Below, piece after piece: positions 18,105 through 25,679 of a stretch of DNA of 64,000 nt. The first letter of the stretch is position 1; each line of letters begins with the position of its first letter. Location: NCBI GenBank assembly GCA_964633115.1, contig CAZWEO010000017.1, positions 1-64,000 on the forward strand, given 5' to 3'. The translations under genes and the position numbers were made by a program. The DNA comes from B30-G6 sp964633115 (GTDB lineage: Bacteria; Desulfobacterota; Desulfobacteria; Desulfobacterales; B30-G6). The notes under the pieces were generated by a model. The model did not search any database. It saw only the letters and a program-made list of their open reading frames with translations, and was not told where the DNA came from.

Positions 18105-19139
18105 TTAACTATCCTCCTTCAACGGGGAGACCAGAATAATATCTCCCTGGGAAAGCCCAGATAGAATTTCGACTTTTTTCCCAAAGGCGGGACCTGTTTT
18201 TACCATTTGGCGCACCACGCGCTTTTCCTTTACCAAGTTGACCATTTCCAGTTGACCGGACAAAACAACGGCGCTGGCCGGAATCAATACAGCCGGATGG
18301 GAATCTTCATAAACCCACACGCGCCCAAAGGTTCCCGGCAGGATGTCGCCCTTTTTATTATCGATGTGGACCTTGACTTCTTGGGTTCGGCTGAGAGGGT
18401 CGATGGCACTGACAATTTCAGATACGCGACCTTTAAATGGCCGCGACGGTCGATCCAAGCTAATATCAACGGCCTGTTTGAGAGATAATTTTTCGATCAA
18501 ACGGACTGGCACCGGCACTTCTATGCGCATATTCAAGGGATCATAAACACTCAATAAAATCTGACCTGGATTGGCCAGGTCGCCTTTTTCCACACGCCTG
18601 TCGGTAACAATGCCGTTGATGGGAGCTTTAATTGTTGTGTAGGTAAGCATCACTTCGATTTCGGCCACTTTGGTCTGGGCGGCATTGTAGCGTGATTCCG
18701 CGGCTGTCATGGCCTGTTCGGTGGCCGCTTTTTGTTTATACAATGACGAAGTCCGGTTGTATTCAGTTCGCGCCTGTTTCAGTTGAATGTTGGCCGCAGC
18801 TAGCTTTTCCTTCATTTCACGGCTATCCAAGTCGATAAGCACTTGCCCCTTCTTAACCCGCTGGCCGGCTGATGCCGAGACCCGGCTGACATAGGCGCTG
18901 ATTCGGGCACTTAGATGCACGGTTTCTTCTGATGCCACCGTACCCACCACATCAATGCGCGACGCCACCTTAGCCAACGTTACCGTATAGGTCTTAGCAT
19001 TTTCCGGTAGCGGTTGCCCCGGTGCTGTTTCGAGCTTGCCGGCGGCAACTTTTGTATGAAACATACCACCAGTCCAGGCAATCATCAGGGCCAAGCCTGC
19101 GATTGCGATGGGCCATTTAATGATCTGCAATATCTTCAT
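18105..19139 (-). CDS. RND efflux periplasmic adaptor (membrane fusion protein)
   Basis: Links the inner-membrane pump to the outer-membrane channel. From the chosen start the protein has 344 residues. An N-terminal anchor helix (about 6-26) is followed by a lipoyl half-motif and the helical hairpin (about 85-165, KEKLAAANIQLKQARTEYNR...). Next come the second lipoyl half (TIKAPINGIVTDRRVEKGDL) and beta-barrel and membrane-proximal domains. The frame opens 14 codons earlier, but ATG 19139 has AAAGGAATCGG upstream and gives a proper N-terminal anchor. The gene abuts the permease gene. Confidence 0.9.
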   Translation of the reverse strand: MKILQIIKWPIAIAGLALMIAWTGGMFHTKVAAGKLETAPGQPLPENAKTYTVTLAKVASRIDVVGTVASEETVHLSARISAYVSRVSASAGQRVKKGQVLIDLDSREMKEKLAAANIQLKQARTEYNRTSSLYKQKAATEQAMTAAESRYNAAQTKVAEIEVMLTYTTIKAPINGIVTDRRVEKGDLANPGQILLSVYDPLNMRIEVPVPVRLIEKLSLKQAVDISLDRPSRPFKGRVSEIVSAIDPLSRTQEVKVHIDNKKGDILPGTFGRVWVYEDSHPAVLIPASAVVLSGQLEMVNLVKEKRVVRQMVKTGPAFGKKVEILSGLSQGDIILVSPLKEDS

Positions 19140-19179
19140 TCCGATTCCTTTCTTTTGTGCCGTCATTGCTCCCCCCACC

Positions 19180-19274
19180 ATTAGGTTTTTAGGCTGAAGA
19201 CTATTAACGCAGCTATAAGCTGAAAGCAGTAAGCAATAAGCAGCTTAGGGCTGATTGCTGAAAGCTGCCTAATG
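19180..19274. repeat. word-repeat spacer inside the efflux operon
   Basis: Contains TTAGGCTGAAGACTATTAA followed by AGCTATAAGCTGAAAGCAG, TAAGCAATAAGCAGC and relatives. It sits between the outer-membrane factor and adaptor genes. Both repeat families also occur elsewhere in the window. Confidence 0.5.
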
Positions 19275-20630
19275 CTACTTGCCATACTTTGCCACCGAAA
19301 GCCCCATGGCCCGATCATAATTAGACAGGGCTGTGAGATAATCGTAATATGCAGCCACACTGCGGGTTTTCTGGGCCGTTAAGCCCACCTGGGATGTGAG
19401 CAAAGTGGTGATATCAGCCACGCCTTCCTTATATAGCTCTGAGGTGATACGCAGGGCTTCGGCGGCACTCTGCATGCTTTTTTCGCTCACTTCAAGACGC
19501 TCCCAAGCGTCCATGGACTTAAGATAAGCCTGATGCAGATCCAGGCGTAGATCATTGCGCGCTTTGAGGGCATCCATTTTGGTGGCCTGCCATTCGGCCT
19601 TGGCAACCCGCTTGGCACTTGGCTGCTGAAAACCATCAAAAAACTCCCACTCGGCCATGACTCCCATGAGATAGCTGTCTTCTAAATCCTCAAAATCACC
19701 ACTATCAAAGTCATAGGAACCAAAGGCACTTAAAATCGGACGATTATCCTGTGACGTCTTTCTATAGGTATGTTTTTTGATGCGCGAAAGTGTCTGACTG
19801 ATTTTTAGCTCTGGTCGATATTTAATATTCTCGAAATCGAGGGCCACCGGACTTTTTTGAATCGCCTCGCGAACCGGCACCGGCAATCCCTCGCTTGTTA
19901 CCAAGTCAGAGCCAATGCCGGCGTTTAGGGATGCGATGGCCAATTGAACCCCGTTCTTGGCCCGAATTAGATCTTCACGCGCTTGGGTCAGTTTAACATC
20001 CAGGTTTAATACGTCGGTCTTGACGGCTGATCCGGCATTAAAACGTGCTTTGGCGACCCTGAGGCTTTCGGTCAGGCTGGCAACTGATTCCGTTTGAACA
20101 TCCACAAAGGACTGCGTCCTGAGGACGGTATAATAGCCGCGTGTTACCTGATGGACCAATTCGTTTTGGACTGCCTTTAACCCCAATTCGCGCAGCTGTT
20201 TGCCATCTTTTGCCAATTGTACATTGATGGCATTGATCCCACCATTATAAAATCGATATTTCAAACCCAGCGACAAACGCATATTGTCGGTTTGATCGGG
20301 ATCGTTGGGATCAAAATCCGGATCGGTCATATCAAGATCTTTCTGGTTGAGGGCCATCATAAAAGCTTGAGGTGGATTATTGGTAAGCGAATAGGAGCCC
20401 GCCAGGTACAGGCGTGGATAATAGGCCGATTCCACCTGTTTGATCATGTGCTTGGCAGCCTGCACCCGTATGAGTCCTGCCTGGATATCAGGATTGTTAT
20501 CCAATGCCGCCTGGATACATGTTTCCAGCGTCACGGCCTGCACCGGCAGAGCTGGTCCCAGTATCATAGCTACCAGCATTAGTACCAAGAGATTGTAAGC
20601 CTTTACGATTTGATACCCTCTATCTTCCAT
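19275..20630 (-). CDS. TolC-family outer-membrane efflux protein
   Basis: Outer-membrane channel of the tripartite pump, 451 residues from ATG 20630 (GGAGC upstream; the frame is open 12 codons further). A signal peptide at about 1-32 ends near LPVQA-V. It is followed by the duplicated OEP repeats: TLETCIQAALDNNPDIQAG starts the first, and DFENIKYRPELKISQTLSRI the second. Long amphipathic helices make up most of the rest, and EALRITSELYKEGVADITTLL is a typical last-repeat signature. It is encoded between the DUF2892 gene and the adaptor gene in the same operon. Word repeats fill the spacers on both sides. Confidence 0.9.
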   Translation of the reverse strand: MEDRGYQIVKAYNLLVLMLVAMILGPALPVQAVTLETCIQAALDNNPDIQAGLIRVQAAKHMIKQVESAYYPRLYLAGSYSLTNNPPQAFMMALNQKDLDMTDPDFDPNDPDQTDNMRLSLGLKYRFYNGGINAINVQLAKDGKQLRELGLKAVQNELVHQVTRGYYTVLRTQSFVDVQTESVASLTESLRVAKARFNAGSAVKTDVLNLDVKLTQAREDLIRAKNGVQLAIASLNAGIGSDLVTSEGLPVPVREAIQKSPVALDFENIKYRPELKISQTLSRIKKHTYRKTSQDNRPILSAFGSYDFDSGDFEDLEDSYLMGVMAEWEFFDGFQQPSAKRVAKAEWQATKMDALKARNDLRLDLHQAYLKSMDAWERLEVSEKSMQSAAEALRITSELYKEGVADITTLLTSQVGLTAQKTRSVAAYYDYLTALSNYDRAMGLSVAKYGK

Positions 20631-20643
20631 GAATTGCTCCTGT

Positions 20644-20716
20644 TTTAGCTGTAAGCGATTAGCCAAAAGCTGCTTGGCGCTTTCAGCTTATAGCTGCTCG
20701 CTGATTGTTGATCGCT
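20644..20716. repeat. AGCTGTAAGC-type word repeat
   Basis: Another copy of the degenerate AGCTnTAAGC family (AGCTGTAAGCGATTAGCC, GCTTTCAGCTTATAGCTGC) between the DUF2892 and TolC-like genes of the efflux operon. Confidence 0.5.
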
Positions 20717-20722
20717 TAAATC

Positions 20723-20923
20723 TTAGAAAGCAGTGCCCGATCGAATACCTACTTTTTTTAATATGACAGCAACTGGACAAAAACCGGATAGGGAAGACTG
20801 CAGGAGATTGGCACCCACAAAGGCGGCCAAAACCAGCCACCACGAACTTTGCAGCCATGCCAGCGCCACACTGATGATTATTAAAGAACCTGCAAATGCG
20901 AATATTATTTTATCGATGTTCAT
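20723..20923 (-). CDS. DUF2892-type small membrane protein
   Basis: A 66-residue protein with two hydrophobic segments (about 5-22 and 28-42) and the family's GANLLQSSLSGFCPVAVILKKVG ending. DUF2892 units also occur fused to rhodanese domains (YgaP type), where they anchor sulfur-transfer proteins in the membrane. The Cys in the GFCP motif is conserved. GGAGGT lies just before the ATG, and a sigma-54 promoter lies about 45 bases further up. It is therefore the first gene of the efflux operon, suggesting a role in sensing or handling whatever the pump exports. That link is inference from position. Confidence 0.85.
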   Translation of the reverse strand: MNIDKIIFAFAGSLIIISVALAWLQSSWWLVLAAFVGANLLQSSLSGFCPVAVILKKVGIRSGTAF

Positions 20924-20968
20924 AGTGAACCTCCATTTTTTAAGTTGTGATACATTGTGGAGGTTCGA

Positions 20969-20986
20969 TGCAAACTTGATGCCAAA
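20969..20986 (-). promoter_or_regulatory. sigma-54 (-24/-12) promoter of the DUF2892-RND operon
   Basis: On the minus strand the sequence reads TTGGCATCAAGTTTGCA, with GG (-24) and GC (-12) exactly 10 bases apart, very close to the RpoN consensus. It sits between the stop of the sigma-54 activator gene and the DUF2892 gene. The predicted transcript start leaves a leader of about 35 bases carrying GGAGGT. The neighbouring activator is the obvious regulator. Confidence 0.8.
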
Positions 20987-20999
20987 CGCCTTCCACTAA

Positions 21000-22406
21000 C
21001 TATGATTCAGGCTTCAAGGGAATGTTCCATTTTTTCATGTATTTCCATATGGCCGTCCGGCTGAGGCCCACCCGCCGGGCCACTTCGGCCTTGTTCCAGT
21101 CACAATCTGCTAAAAGGGACTCCAGCAAGGGTTTGGTGAGTTTGCCCTTCAATTGATGCGATAAGGTTGCATCATGGATTGGGGCTGATGGCGTCGGGTC
21201 ATATTGAGCTTTACGCATTTCCACCGGTAGATCGAAAACATCGATGATATCTTGGTTGCACAGTACAAAGGCGTGCTCGATGGCATTTTCCAACTCGCGC
21301 ACATTACCGGGCCAATGATAATCCATGAAAAGCCGCAAAGCAGTTTGGGATAACCCGTCGATTTTCTTGCCAGTCTTGGTATTTTGTTGCGTGATAAAAT
21401 GTCCGACCAAGAGTGGTATGTCTTCTTTGCGCTGATTGAGAGGTGGGACTTCAATGGGAAAAACTTTGAGGCGATAGTATAGGTCCTGTCTAAATTCGCC
21501 TTTGCGTACCAATTCTATTAAATCCTGGTTGGTGGCAGCAACGATGCGAATATCAATTTTCCTGCGCTTTGATTCGCCTACGCGTTCGATCTCACGTTCT
21601 TGCAATACACGCAGGAGTTTAACCTGGATGAAAGGACTGATTTCACCGATTTCATCCAAGAAAACAGCCCCGCCAGTTGCCTCCTCAAAACGTCCTTTGC
21701 GGTCGCGGATGGCGCCTGTAAAGGAACCTTTGGCATGTCCGAACAGTTCGCTTTCCAGCAGCGATTCGGTCAATGCGCTACAATTGACTGTTACCAATGG
21801 ATAACTGGAGCGGTCGCTATTATAGTGGATGGCGCCTGCCACCAGCTCTTTTCCGGTACCACTCTGACCTTGGATCAACACCGTGGCTTCACTGGCCGAA
21901 GCTGCCCGGATGGCGGCAAAAACATCCTGCATAACCCGGCTTTTGCCGATAATATTATCCAACCGGTGGACATCCCCCAGTTTGCGTGAGATTTCTTCGA
22001 TTTCCTGGCGCGCCTTCTTAAGTTCGGTCAAATCCGTGACCGTCTCGACAATACCGATCACGCGATTGCTTCCGTCTTTCACCAGACGGGCACTCTTTAA
22101 AACCGGCACCACATGGCCATCATTGTGGGTCAGGGCGCATTCCTTGGCATCCACGGCTCCTTTTTCATAAATCCCGCATTCCTTGATGCCGTTGGGACAG
22201 CTTTTCTTAAGGCAAAGATTAAAATTGAGCAGCGTACAGGTTCGGCCCAGAGCCTCAGCCGCACTGTAACCGCTGATTTTTTCCATGGCAGCATTCCAGG
22301 AGGTGATTTCTCCGGAACGGTTGAGGGTAAAAACACCATCTGCCATAGACTCCAACAAGTAGCTGGCAAATCTGGGATCAAGTGTTTGTTGCTCAGAGTT
22401 TGGCAT
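21000..22406 (-). CDS. sigma-54-dependent transcriptional activator with PAS sensor
   Basis: A 468-residue enhancer-binding protein. A PAS domain (about 12-130) carries a Cys cluster (CTLLNFNLCLKKSCPNGIKEC, then KEC) that could bind metal, Fe-S or sense redox. The AAA+ domain (about 155-385) has Walker A GQSGTGKE, the sigma-54 contact loop as GSFTGA instead of GAFTGA, and Walker B GAVFLDEIGE. A Fis-type helix-turn-helix ends the protein (WNKAEVARRVGLSRTAIWKYMKKW). It has no receiver domain, so it senses its signal directly. It lies just upstream of the sigma-54 promoter of the DUF2892-RND operon, its probable target. Palindromes before its own gene suggest autoregulation. Confidence 0.93.
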   Translation of the reverse strand: MPNSEQQTLDPRFASYLLESMADGVFTLNRSGEITSWNAAMEKISGYSAAEALGRTCTLLNFNLCLKKSCPNGIKECGIYEKGAVDAKECALTHNDGHVVPVLKSARLVKDGSNRVIGIVETVTDLTELKKARQEIEEISRKLGDVHRLDNIIGKSRVMQDVFAAIRAASASEATVLIQGQSGTGKELVAGAIHYNSDRSSYPLVTVNCSALTESLLESELFGHAKGSFTGAIRDRKGRFEEATGGAVFLDEIGEISPFIQVKLLRVLQEREIERVGESKRRKIDIRIVAATNQDLIELVRKGEFRQDLYYRLKVFPIEVPPLNQRKEDIPLLVGHFITQQNTKTGKKIDGLSQTALRLFMDYHWPGNVRELENAIEHAFVLCNQDIIDVFDLPVEMRKAQYDPTPSAPIHDATLSHQLKGKLTKPLLESLLADCDWNKAEVARRVGLSRTAIWKYMKKWNIPLKPES

Positions 22407-22470
22407 GGGAACCTACCGTGTGAGATTTTTATTCAGACCAACTTTCCGGCTACACTGGAAAAACGCAACC

Positions 22471-22494
22471 AGGTAACGCCAAGTAGCGTTACCT
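22471..22494. promoter_or_regulatory. inverted repeat upstream of the sigma-54 activator gene
   Basis: AGGTAACG and CGTTACCT form perfect 8-base arms spaced by 8 bases. A further half-site-like TAACGTTAC follows. It lies 65-90 bases upstream of the activator start and has the shape of an operator or enhancer site for a dimeric regulator. Confidence 0.5.
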
Positions 22495-22505
22495 AACGTT
22501 ACTTA

Positions 22506-22525
22506 TTGAGAGCATATGCTCTCAA
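22506..22525. promoter_or_regulatory. 20-bp perfect palindrome upstream of the sigma-54 activator gene
   Basis: TTGAGAGCATATGCTCTCAA is a perfect palindrome without a spacer, about 100 bases before the activator start. A binding site for a dimeric regulator, possibly the activator itself, is the simplest reading. Confidence 0.5.
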
Positions 22526-23069
22526 ATCATTGGTGTCAATCCATTTCTGCTGGTAAACACTAAAAATAGGATTAGGCTGTTAGGCTGATAGACCCTTACA
22601 AGTTCAAATGACAGCAAAACGCACACGTTTCAAAAGATGAACAGCGAATGACGCATGCAGAATTTAAAATATCGAATGTCGAAGGAATGAGTCGCTTCGC
22701 TCCGGCATTATTCAATCGTTATTTTAACATCAATGCCAGCGCGCAGCGCTTCCATCCTTCTAAATTCTAGATTCATTATTCTGCATTCTGCGATTCGCAG
22801 CTTCTAACCTTGTTTGGTTGCGGCTTGTCCGCGTTGGGAGCTAACCGCTTAGTGTCTTAATGTATGTTTCCCACAATATTTATATTCAAATTGTCCTTGA
22901 ATATAGTGCGTCGTTGAAAAAACTTGGCATGAAGTTTGAATTAACCCATACCTAGATTGAGCGATTGTCGAGGTTGCCGCAGCTACAAGGAAGATGTTGT
23001 TCGGCTATAGTGGTCTATGCAGGATAGCATCTGATACAGTAGATGCGGTGAGATCGGCAATCCCAACGG
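22526..23069. other. long spacer with word repeats, no gene seen
   Basis: About 540 bases. It contains TTAGGCTGTTAGGCTGATAG (about 22572) and AATGACGCATGC/GAATGTCGAAGGAATGAG words (about 22650-22700) related to the 9.9-kb repeats. It also holds AT-rich segments resembling reworded inverted repeats (AGAATTTAAAATATCG near 22660 and TCTAAATTCTAGATTC near 22760). No frame with a ribosome site was found. Confidence 0.4.
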
Positions 23070-23146
23070 GTTTCAAATTTTAAGAATCGAAATAGATGCA
23101 ATCCTTTAAAATAAATAAGAATCACAACATTCTTAATATTTGAAAC
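23070..23146 (+). promoter_or_regulatory. 18-bp dyad just upstream of the thioredoxin gene
   Basis: GTTTCAAATTTTAAGAAT (23070-23087) pairs with ATTCTTAATATTTGAAAC (23129-23146) with one mismatch, round a 41-base AT-rich interior. It ends 38 bases before the thioredoxin start. It could be a leader hairpin or paired operators. Confidence 0.5.
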
Positions 23147-23184
23147 GCTCAGTTTAGGTCGTACCATAGTCAAGGAGCAACAGC

Positions 23185-23547
23185 ATGCAGATCAAACATT
23201 TGAACTCTATCAAAGAACTCGAAAGGACCATCATGACAGGGGTTGCATTGGTTGATTTCGGTGCCCCCTGGTGCGGCCCTTGCCGGGTGCAAGAACCAAT
23301 TATGGAAGATCTCTCGATCCGCTTCAAAAATAGGGCCGTCATTGCCGCCATGAACGTAGATAACCATAAACCCATGGCCCTTAAGTTGGGTATCAAGAGT
23401 ATACCAACGCTAAGCTTGTATAAAAATGGCCGCGAGGTTATGCGCTTTGTCGGCCTGCAGCCAACCAGGACATTGGCCGATGCCATCGAAGCCAACCTGG
23501 AATCAGCGACTACCAGAAGAATTGGTGACGTCAAGAAAGCCTCTTGA
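23185..23547 (+). CDS. thioredoxin-like protein
   Basis: A 120-residue cytosolic thioredoxin. The active site is APWCGPCRVQEP (Cys30 and Cys33), and the cis-Pro lies in IKSIPTLSLYKNG. AAGGAG precedes the ATG with proper spacing. The last 20 residues (ESATTRRIGDVKKAS) extend beyond the standard fold. Helix 2 carries RVQEPIMEDLSIRF where classical thioredoxins have KMIAPIL, so it is a divergent member. No thioredoxin reductase gene is near. It is transcribed alone and is followed by an 18-bp inverted repeat. Confidence 0.9.
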   Translation: MQIKHLNSIKELERTIMTGVALVDFGAPWCGPCRVQEPIMEDLSIRFKNRAVIAAMNVDNHKPMALKLGIKSIPTLSLYKNGREVMRFVGLQPTRTLADAIEANLESATTRRIGDVKKAS

Positions 23548-23656
23548 AAGGGCTCCGCAAGTCGTAGTCACTGATTTTAAACAAAATTTTTGGCCGTTAC
23601 TATATCGATAGTGTAAGGGGCACACAGCCAATACATATAATCCAAAATTTTTGGAC

Positions 23657-23709
23657 CCAACTTCCTTGATATGCCACCGACAATGCTGGTTGCATATCAA
23701 GGAAGTTGG
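23657..23709. terminator. 18-bp inverted repeat after the thioredoxin gene
   Basis: CCAACTTCCTTGATATGC (23657-23674) and GCATATCAAGGAAGTTGG (23692-23709) pair perfectly with a 17-base loop. They lie about 110 bases after the stop codon. No T-run follows, so it may be a factor-dependent terminator or a small mobile inverted repeat instead. Confidence 0.4.
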
Positions 23710-23715
23710 ATTTGC

Positions 23716-23745
23716 TTGACATTTGCCGCCCGGATTTTAATTATG
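23716..23745 (+). promoter_or_regulatory. possible sigma-70 promoter of the FmdB-type gene
   Basis: A consensus -35 TTGACA at 23716-23721 is followed 17 bases later by AATTAT (23739-23744), a fair -10. The distance to the ATG at 23783 is about 35 bases, with AAGGAG between. Confidence 0.4.
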
Positions 23746-23782
23746 GCATTATATAAACAATCTATCTTAAGGAGATTCATCC

Positions 23783-23980
23783 ATGCCGATCTATGAATAT
23801 CAGTGCAATGACTGTTCACACGCCTTCGAGAAACTGATTTTCAGTAGCGATACAGATAAAATTACCTGCCCTTGCTGCTGCAGCCCCCAAGTAAAAAAGG
23901 TGCTGAGCGCCGCCAGTATCATGGGGTCATCCGATGGTGGTAATGCCTGTGCCCCCAATCCTTCCAGCGGATTTTCCTGA
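23783..23980 (+). CDS. FmdB-family zinc ribbon protein
   Basis: A 65-residue protein opening MPIYEYQCNDCSHAFEKL, the standard FmdB/putative regulatory protein start, with a second CxxC pair in KITCPCCCSPQVKKVLSAAS. The two CxxC knuckles form one zinc ribbon. The tail is Gly/Ser-rich. Such proteins are common in anaerobes with formate, formamide or benzylsuccinate metabolism, but their role is unclear. An AAGGAG ribosome site precedes the ATG. The next gene is 120 bases on and may be co-transcribed. Confidence 0.88.
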   Translation: MPIYEYQCNDCSHAFEKLIFSSDTDKITCPCCCSPQVKKVLSAASIMGSSDGGNACAPNPSSGFS

Positions 23981-24027
23981 GCCAGTTAAGCTACCACGGC
24001 GGACAGCCGGGGACGAGACGTTACTGC

Positions 24028-24072
24028 AGCTTTCAGAAACAAGCTTTTAGCTTTAAGCAGCTTACTGCCTAA
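24028..24072. repeat. AGCTTTAAGC-type word repeat
   Basis: GCAGCTTTCAGAAACAAGC followed by TTTTAGCTTTAAGCAGC, a member of the degenerate AGCTnTAAGC family, lies between the FmdB-type gene and the Tat-exported Fe-S gene. Confidence 0.45.
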
Positions 24073-24103
24073 GGCTCTGATCAAAAACAAACTCTTAGAG
24101 TTG

Positions 24104-25078
24104 ATGGACGGATCTATGACTATGCCCAAAAATATTTCAAGAAGATCATTCCTAAAAGGCGGACTTGCTGCTGCTGGTACATTGGCGGCAACCAGCCTGC
24201 CGGCCAAGGCATCCCAATCGGCAAAGGAACCTTTGGCGACGCTAATTGATATTAGCAAATGCATTGGCTGCGAAGAATGCGTATTGGCTTGCAGTGAAGT
24301 TAATCACCATAAATATCCTGATCCGGTTAAACCATTTCCCAAGATGGTCCCCAAAAAGGTTCCGGTGGTTGATTGGTCGAACAAGCAGGATGTAACCGAT
24401 CGTTTGACCCCCTACAACTGGCTCTTTATTCAATATGCTGAAGTAGAACACCAGGATGAAACCTATGAATTGACCATACCGCGACGCTGCATGCACTGCA
24501 ACAACCCGCCTTGCGTCAAATTGTGCCCTTTCGGAGCCGCAGATCAATTGGATAACGGTATCGCCCGAATCGATGCCGATATCTGCCTGGGCGGCGCCAA
24601 GTGCAAATCCGTCTGCCCTTGGAAAATCCCCGAGCGCCAGACCGGTGTTGGCATCTATTTGGACCTCTTGCCAACCTTTGCCGGCAATGGCGTCATGTAC
24701 AAATGCGACCGCTGTTATGATCGTTTGGAACAAGGCGAGGTGCCGGCCTGCATCGAAGAATGCCCGGAAGATGTTCAGACCATTGGACCGCGCAAGGACA
24801 TCATCGCCCAGGCCCATCAGCTCGCGGATGAAATCGGTGGCTATATATATGGAGAGAAGGAAAACGGAGGCACCAACACCATCTATGTCTCGCCGGTCCC
24901 TTTTGAAAAGATCAATCAGGCCATCGAAAAAGGCAAGGGCAAACCGCATATGAAACCGGTTGCCGATACCATGGCCGATGCTAATAATTTGGCGGCTGCC
25001 ATGATCATCGCCCCGATTGCAGGTCTGGCTGCTGCAGCTGGAAAAATCTACAAAATGACCCGAAAGGATCAATCATGA
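24104..25078 (+). CDS. Tat-exported 4Fe-4S electron-transfer protein (HybA/FdnH type)
   Basis: Periplasm-facing electron carrier of about 324 residues with a twin-arginine signal (SRRSFLKGGLAAAGTLAATSLPAKA). Four Cys clusters of the DmsB/HybA kind follow: CIGCEECVLAC, CMHCNNPPCVKLCPFGA, CLGGAKCKSVCPW and CDRCYDRLEQGEVPACIEECP. Near the C-terminus a hydrophobic stretch (NNLAAAMIIAPIAGLAAAAG) may anchor it to the membrane. The start could also be ATG 24122. Its stop overlaps the next gene's ATG (ATGA), so it works with that membrane protein, probably passing electrons between quinone and an unknown periplasmic enzyme. No molybdopterin or hydrogenase catalytic subunit is encoded nearby. Confidence 0.9.
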   Translation: MDGSMTMPKNISRRSFLKGGLAAAGTLAATSLPAKASQSAKEPLATLIDISKCIGCEECVLACSEVNHHKYPDPVKPFPKMVPKKVPVVDWSNKQDVTDRLTPYNWLFIQYAEVEHQDETYELTIPRRCMHCNNPPCVKLCPFGAADQLDNGIARIDADICLGGAKCKSVCPWKIPERQTGVGIYLDLLPTFAGNGVMYKCDRCYDRLEQGEVPACIEECPEDVQTIGPRKDIIAQAHQLADEIGGYIYGEKENGGTNTIYVSPVPFEKINQAIEKGKGKPHMKPVADTMADANNLAAAMIIAPIAGLAAAAGKIYKMTRKDQS

Positions 25079-25530
25079 AAGCGCCTTTGGTACGCACCCT
25101 GTATTTTATCAGTGCCTTGATTTTGGTTATTACAGGTTTTGGGCAGATGCCCATATATAAACGCTATTATATATCGAGCCTACCCGGCCTCGATTGGCTG
25201 GCTGACTTTTATATCACCCATTGGTTGCACTATCTGTCTGCTGCTGTATTTATGGGTCTCCTTATCTATACCCTCGTCATTTTTATCTTCGCTTATCGCA
25301 GAACAAAAAAGCCCAGCATTTCCGGCATTATTCGCGGCTTCATTCTGATGGGTCTGATGGTGACAGGTATTTTGCTGGTAATCAACAACCTACCCGGTTC
25401 ATTCTTTTCACAAGCATCGATCATCTTTTTGGATTTGGCTCACATGGCGTTGGCCGTTGTATTCCTGGTGGCAGGACTAGTGGCCATTATCCAAAAATCA
25501 CCTTGGATCGTTGAACGGTTTGATCGCTAA
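25075..25530 (+). CDS. four-helix membrane subunit, cytochrome b-like
   Basis: A 151-residue integral membrane protein with helices at about 7-27, 47-70, 85-105 and 115-138. His residues in THWLHYLSA (helix 2) and DLAHMALAV (helix 4) are placed like heme b ligands in FdhC/HybB-type or b-type hydrogenase cytochromes. It is translationally coupled to the Tat-exported Fe-S gene by an ATGA overlap, so it is the likely quinone-side partner. The family match is by architecture only; heme binding is inferred. Confidence 0.75.
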   Translation: MKAPLVRTLYFISALILVITGFGQMPIYKRYYISSLPGLDWLADFYITHWLHYLSAAVFMGLLIYTLVIFIFAYRRTKKPSISGIIRGFILMGLMVTGILLVINNLPGSFFSQASIIFLDLAHMALAVVFLVAGLVAIIQKSPWIVERFDR

Positions 25531-25679
25531 CGCCCCCCAACACTCTGACCTAACGCTACCCCACTAGATCCTCATGCGTGTCTGTTTCACTTGACAAGTA
25601 TCCGTACGAATTGCCATAAATAGCCTCTGGCTCTAACAGATGGCTAAGGCCATCCTGATGTCGAAGGAAATTGCGACCG

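Noticed and set aside
24242..25072. Long open frame (276 codons) antisense to the Tat-exported Fe-S gene
   Set aside because: It mirrors a gene with four intact Cys clusters; no ribosome site, and the translation has no recognisable features.
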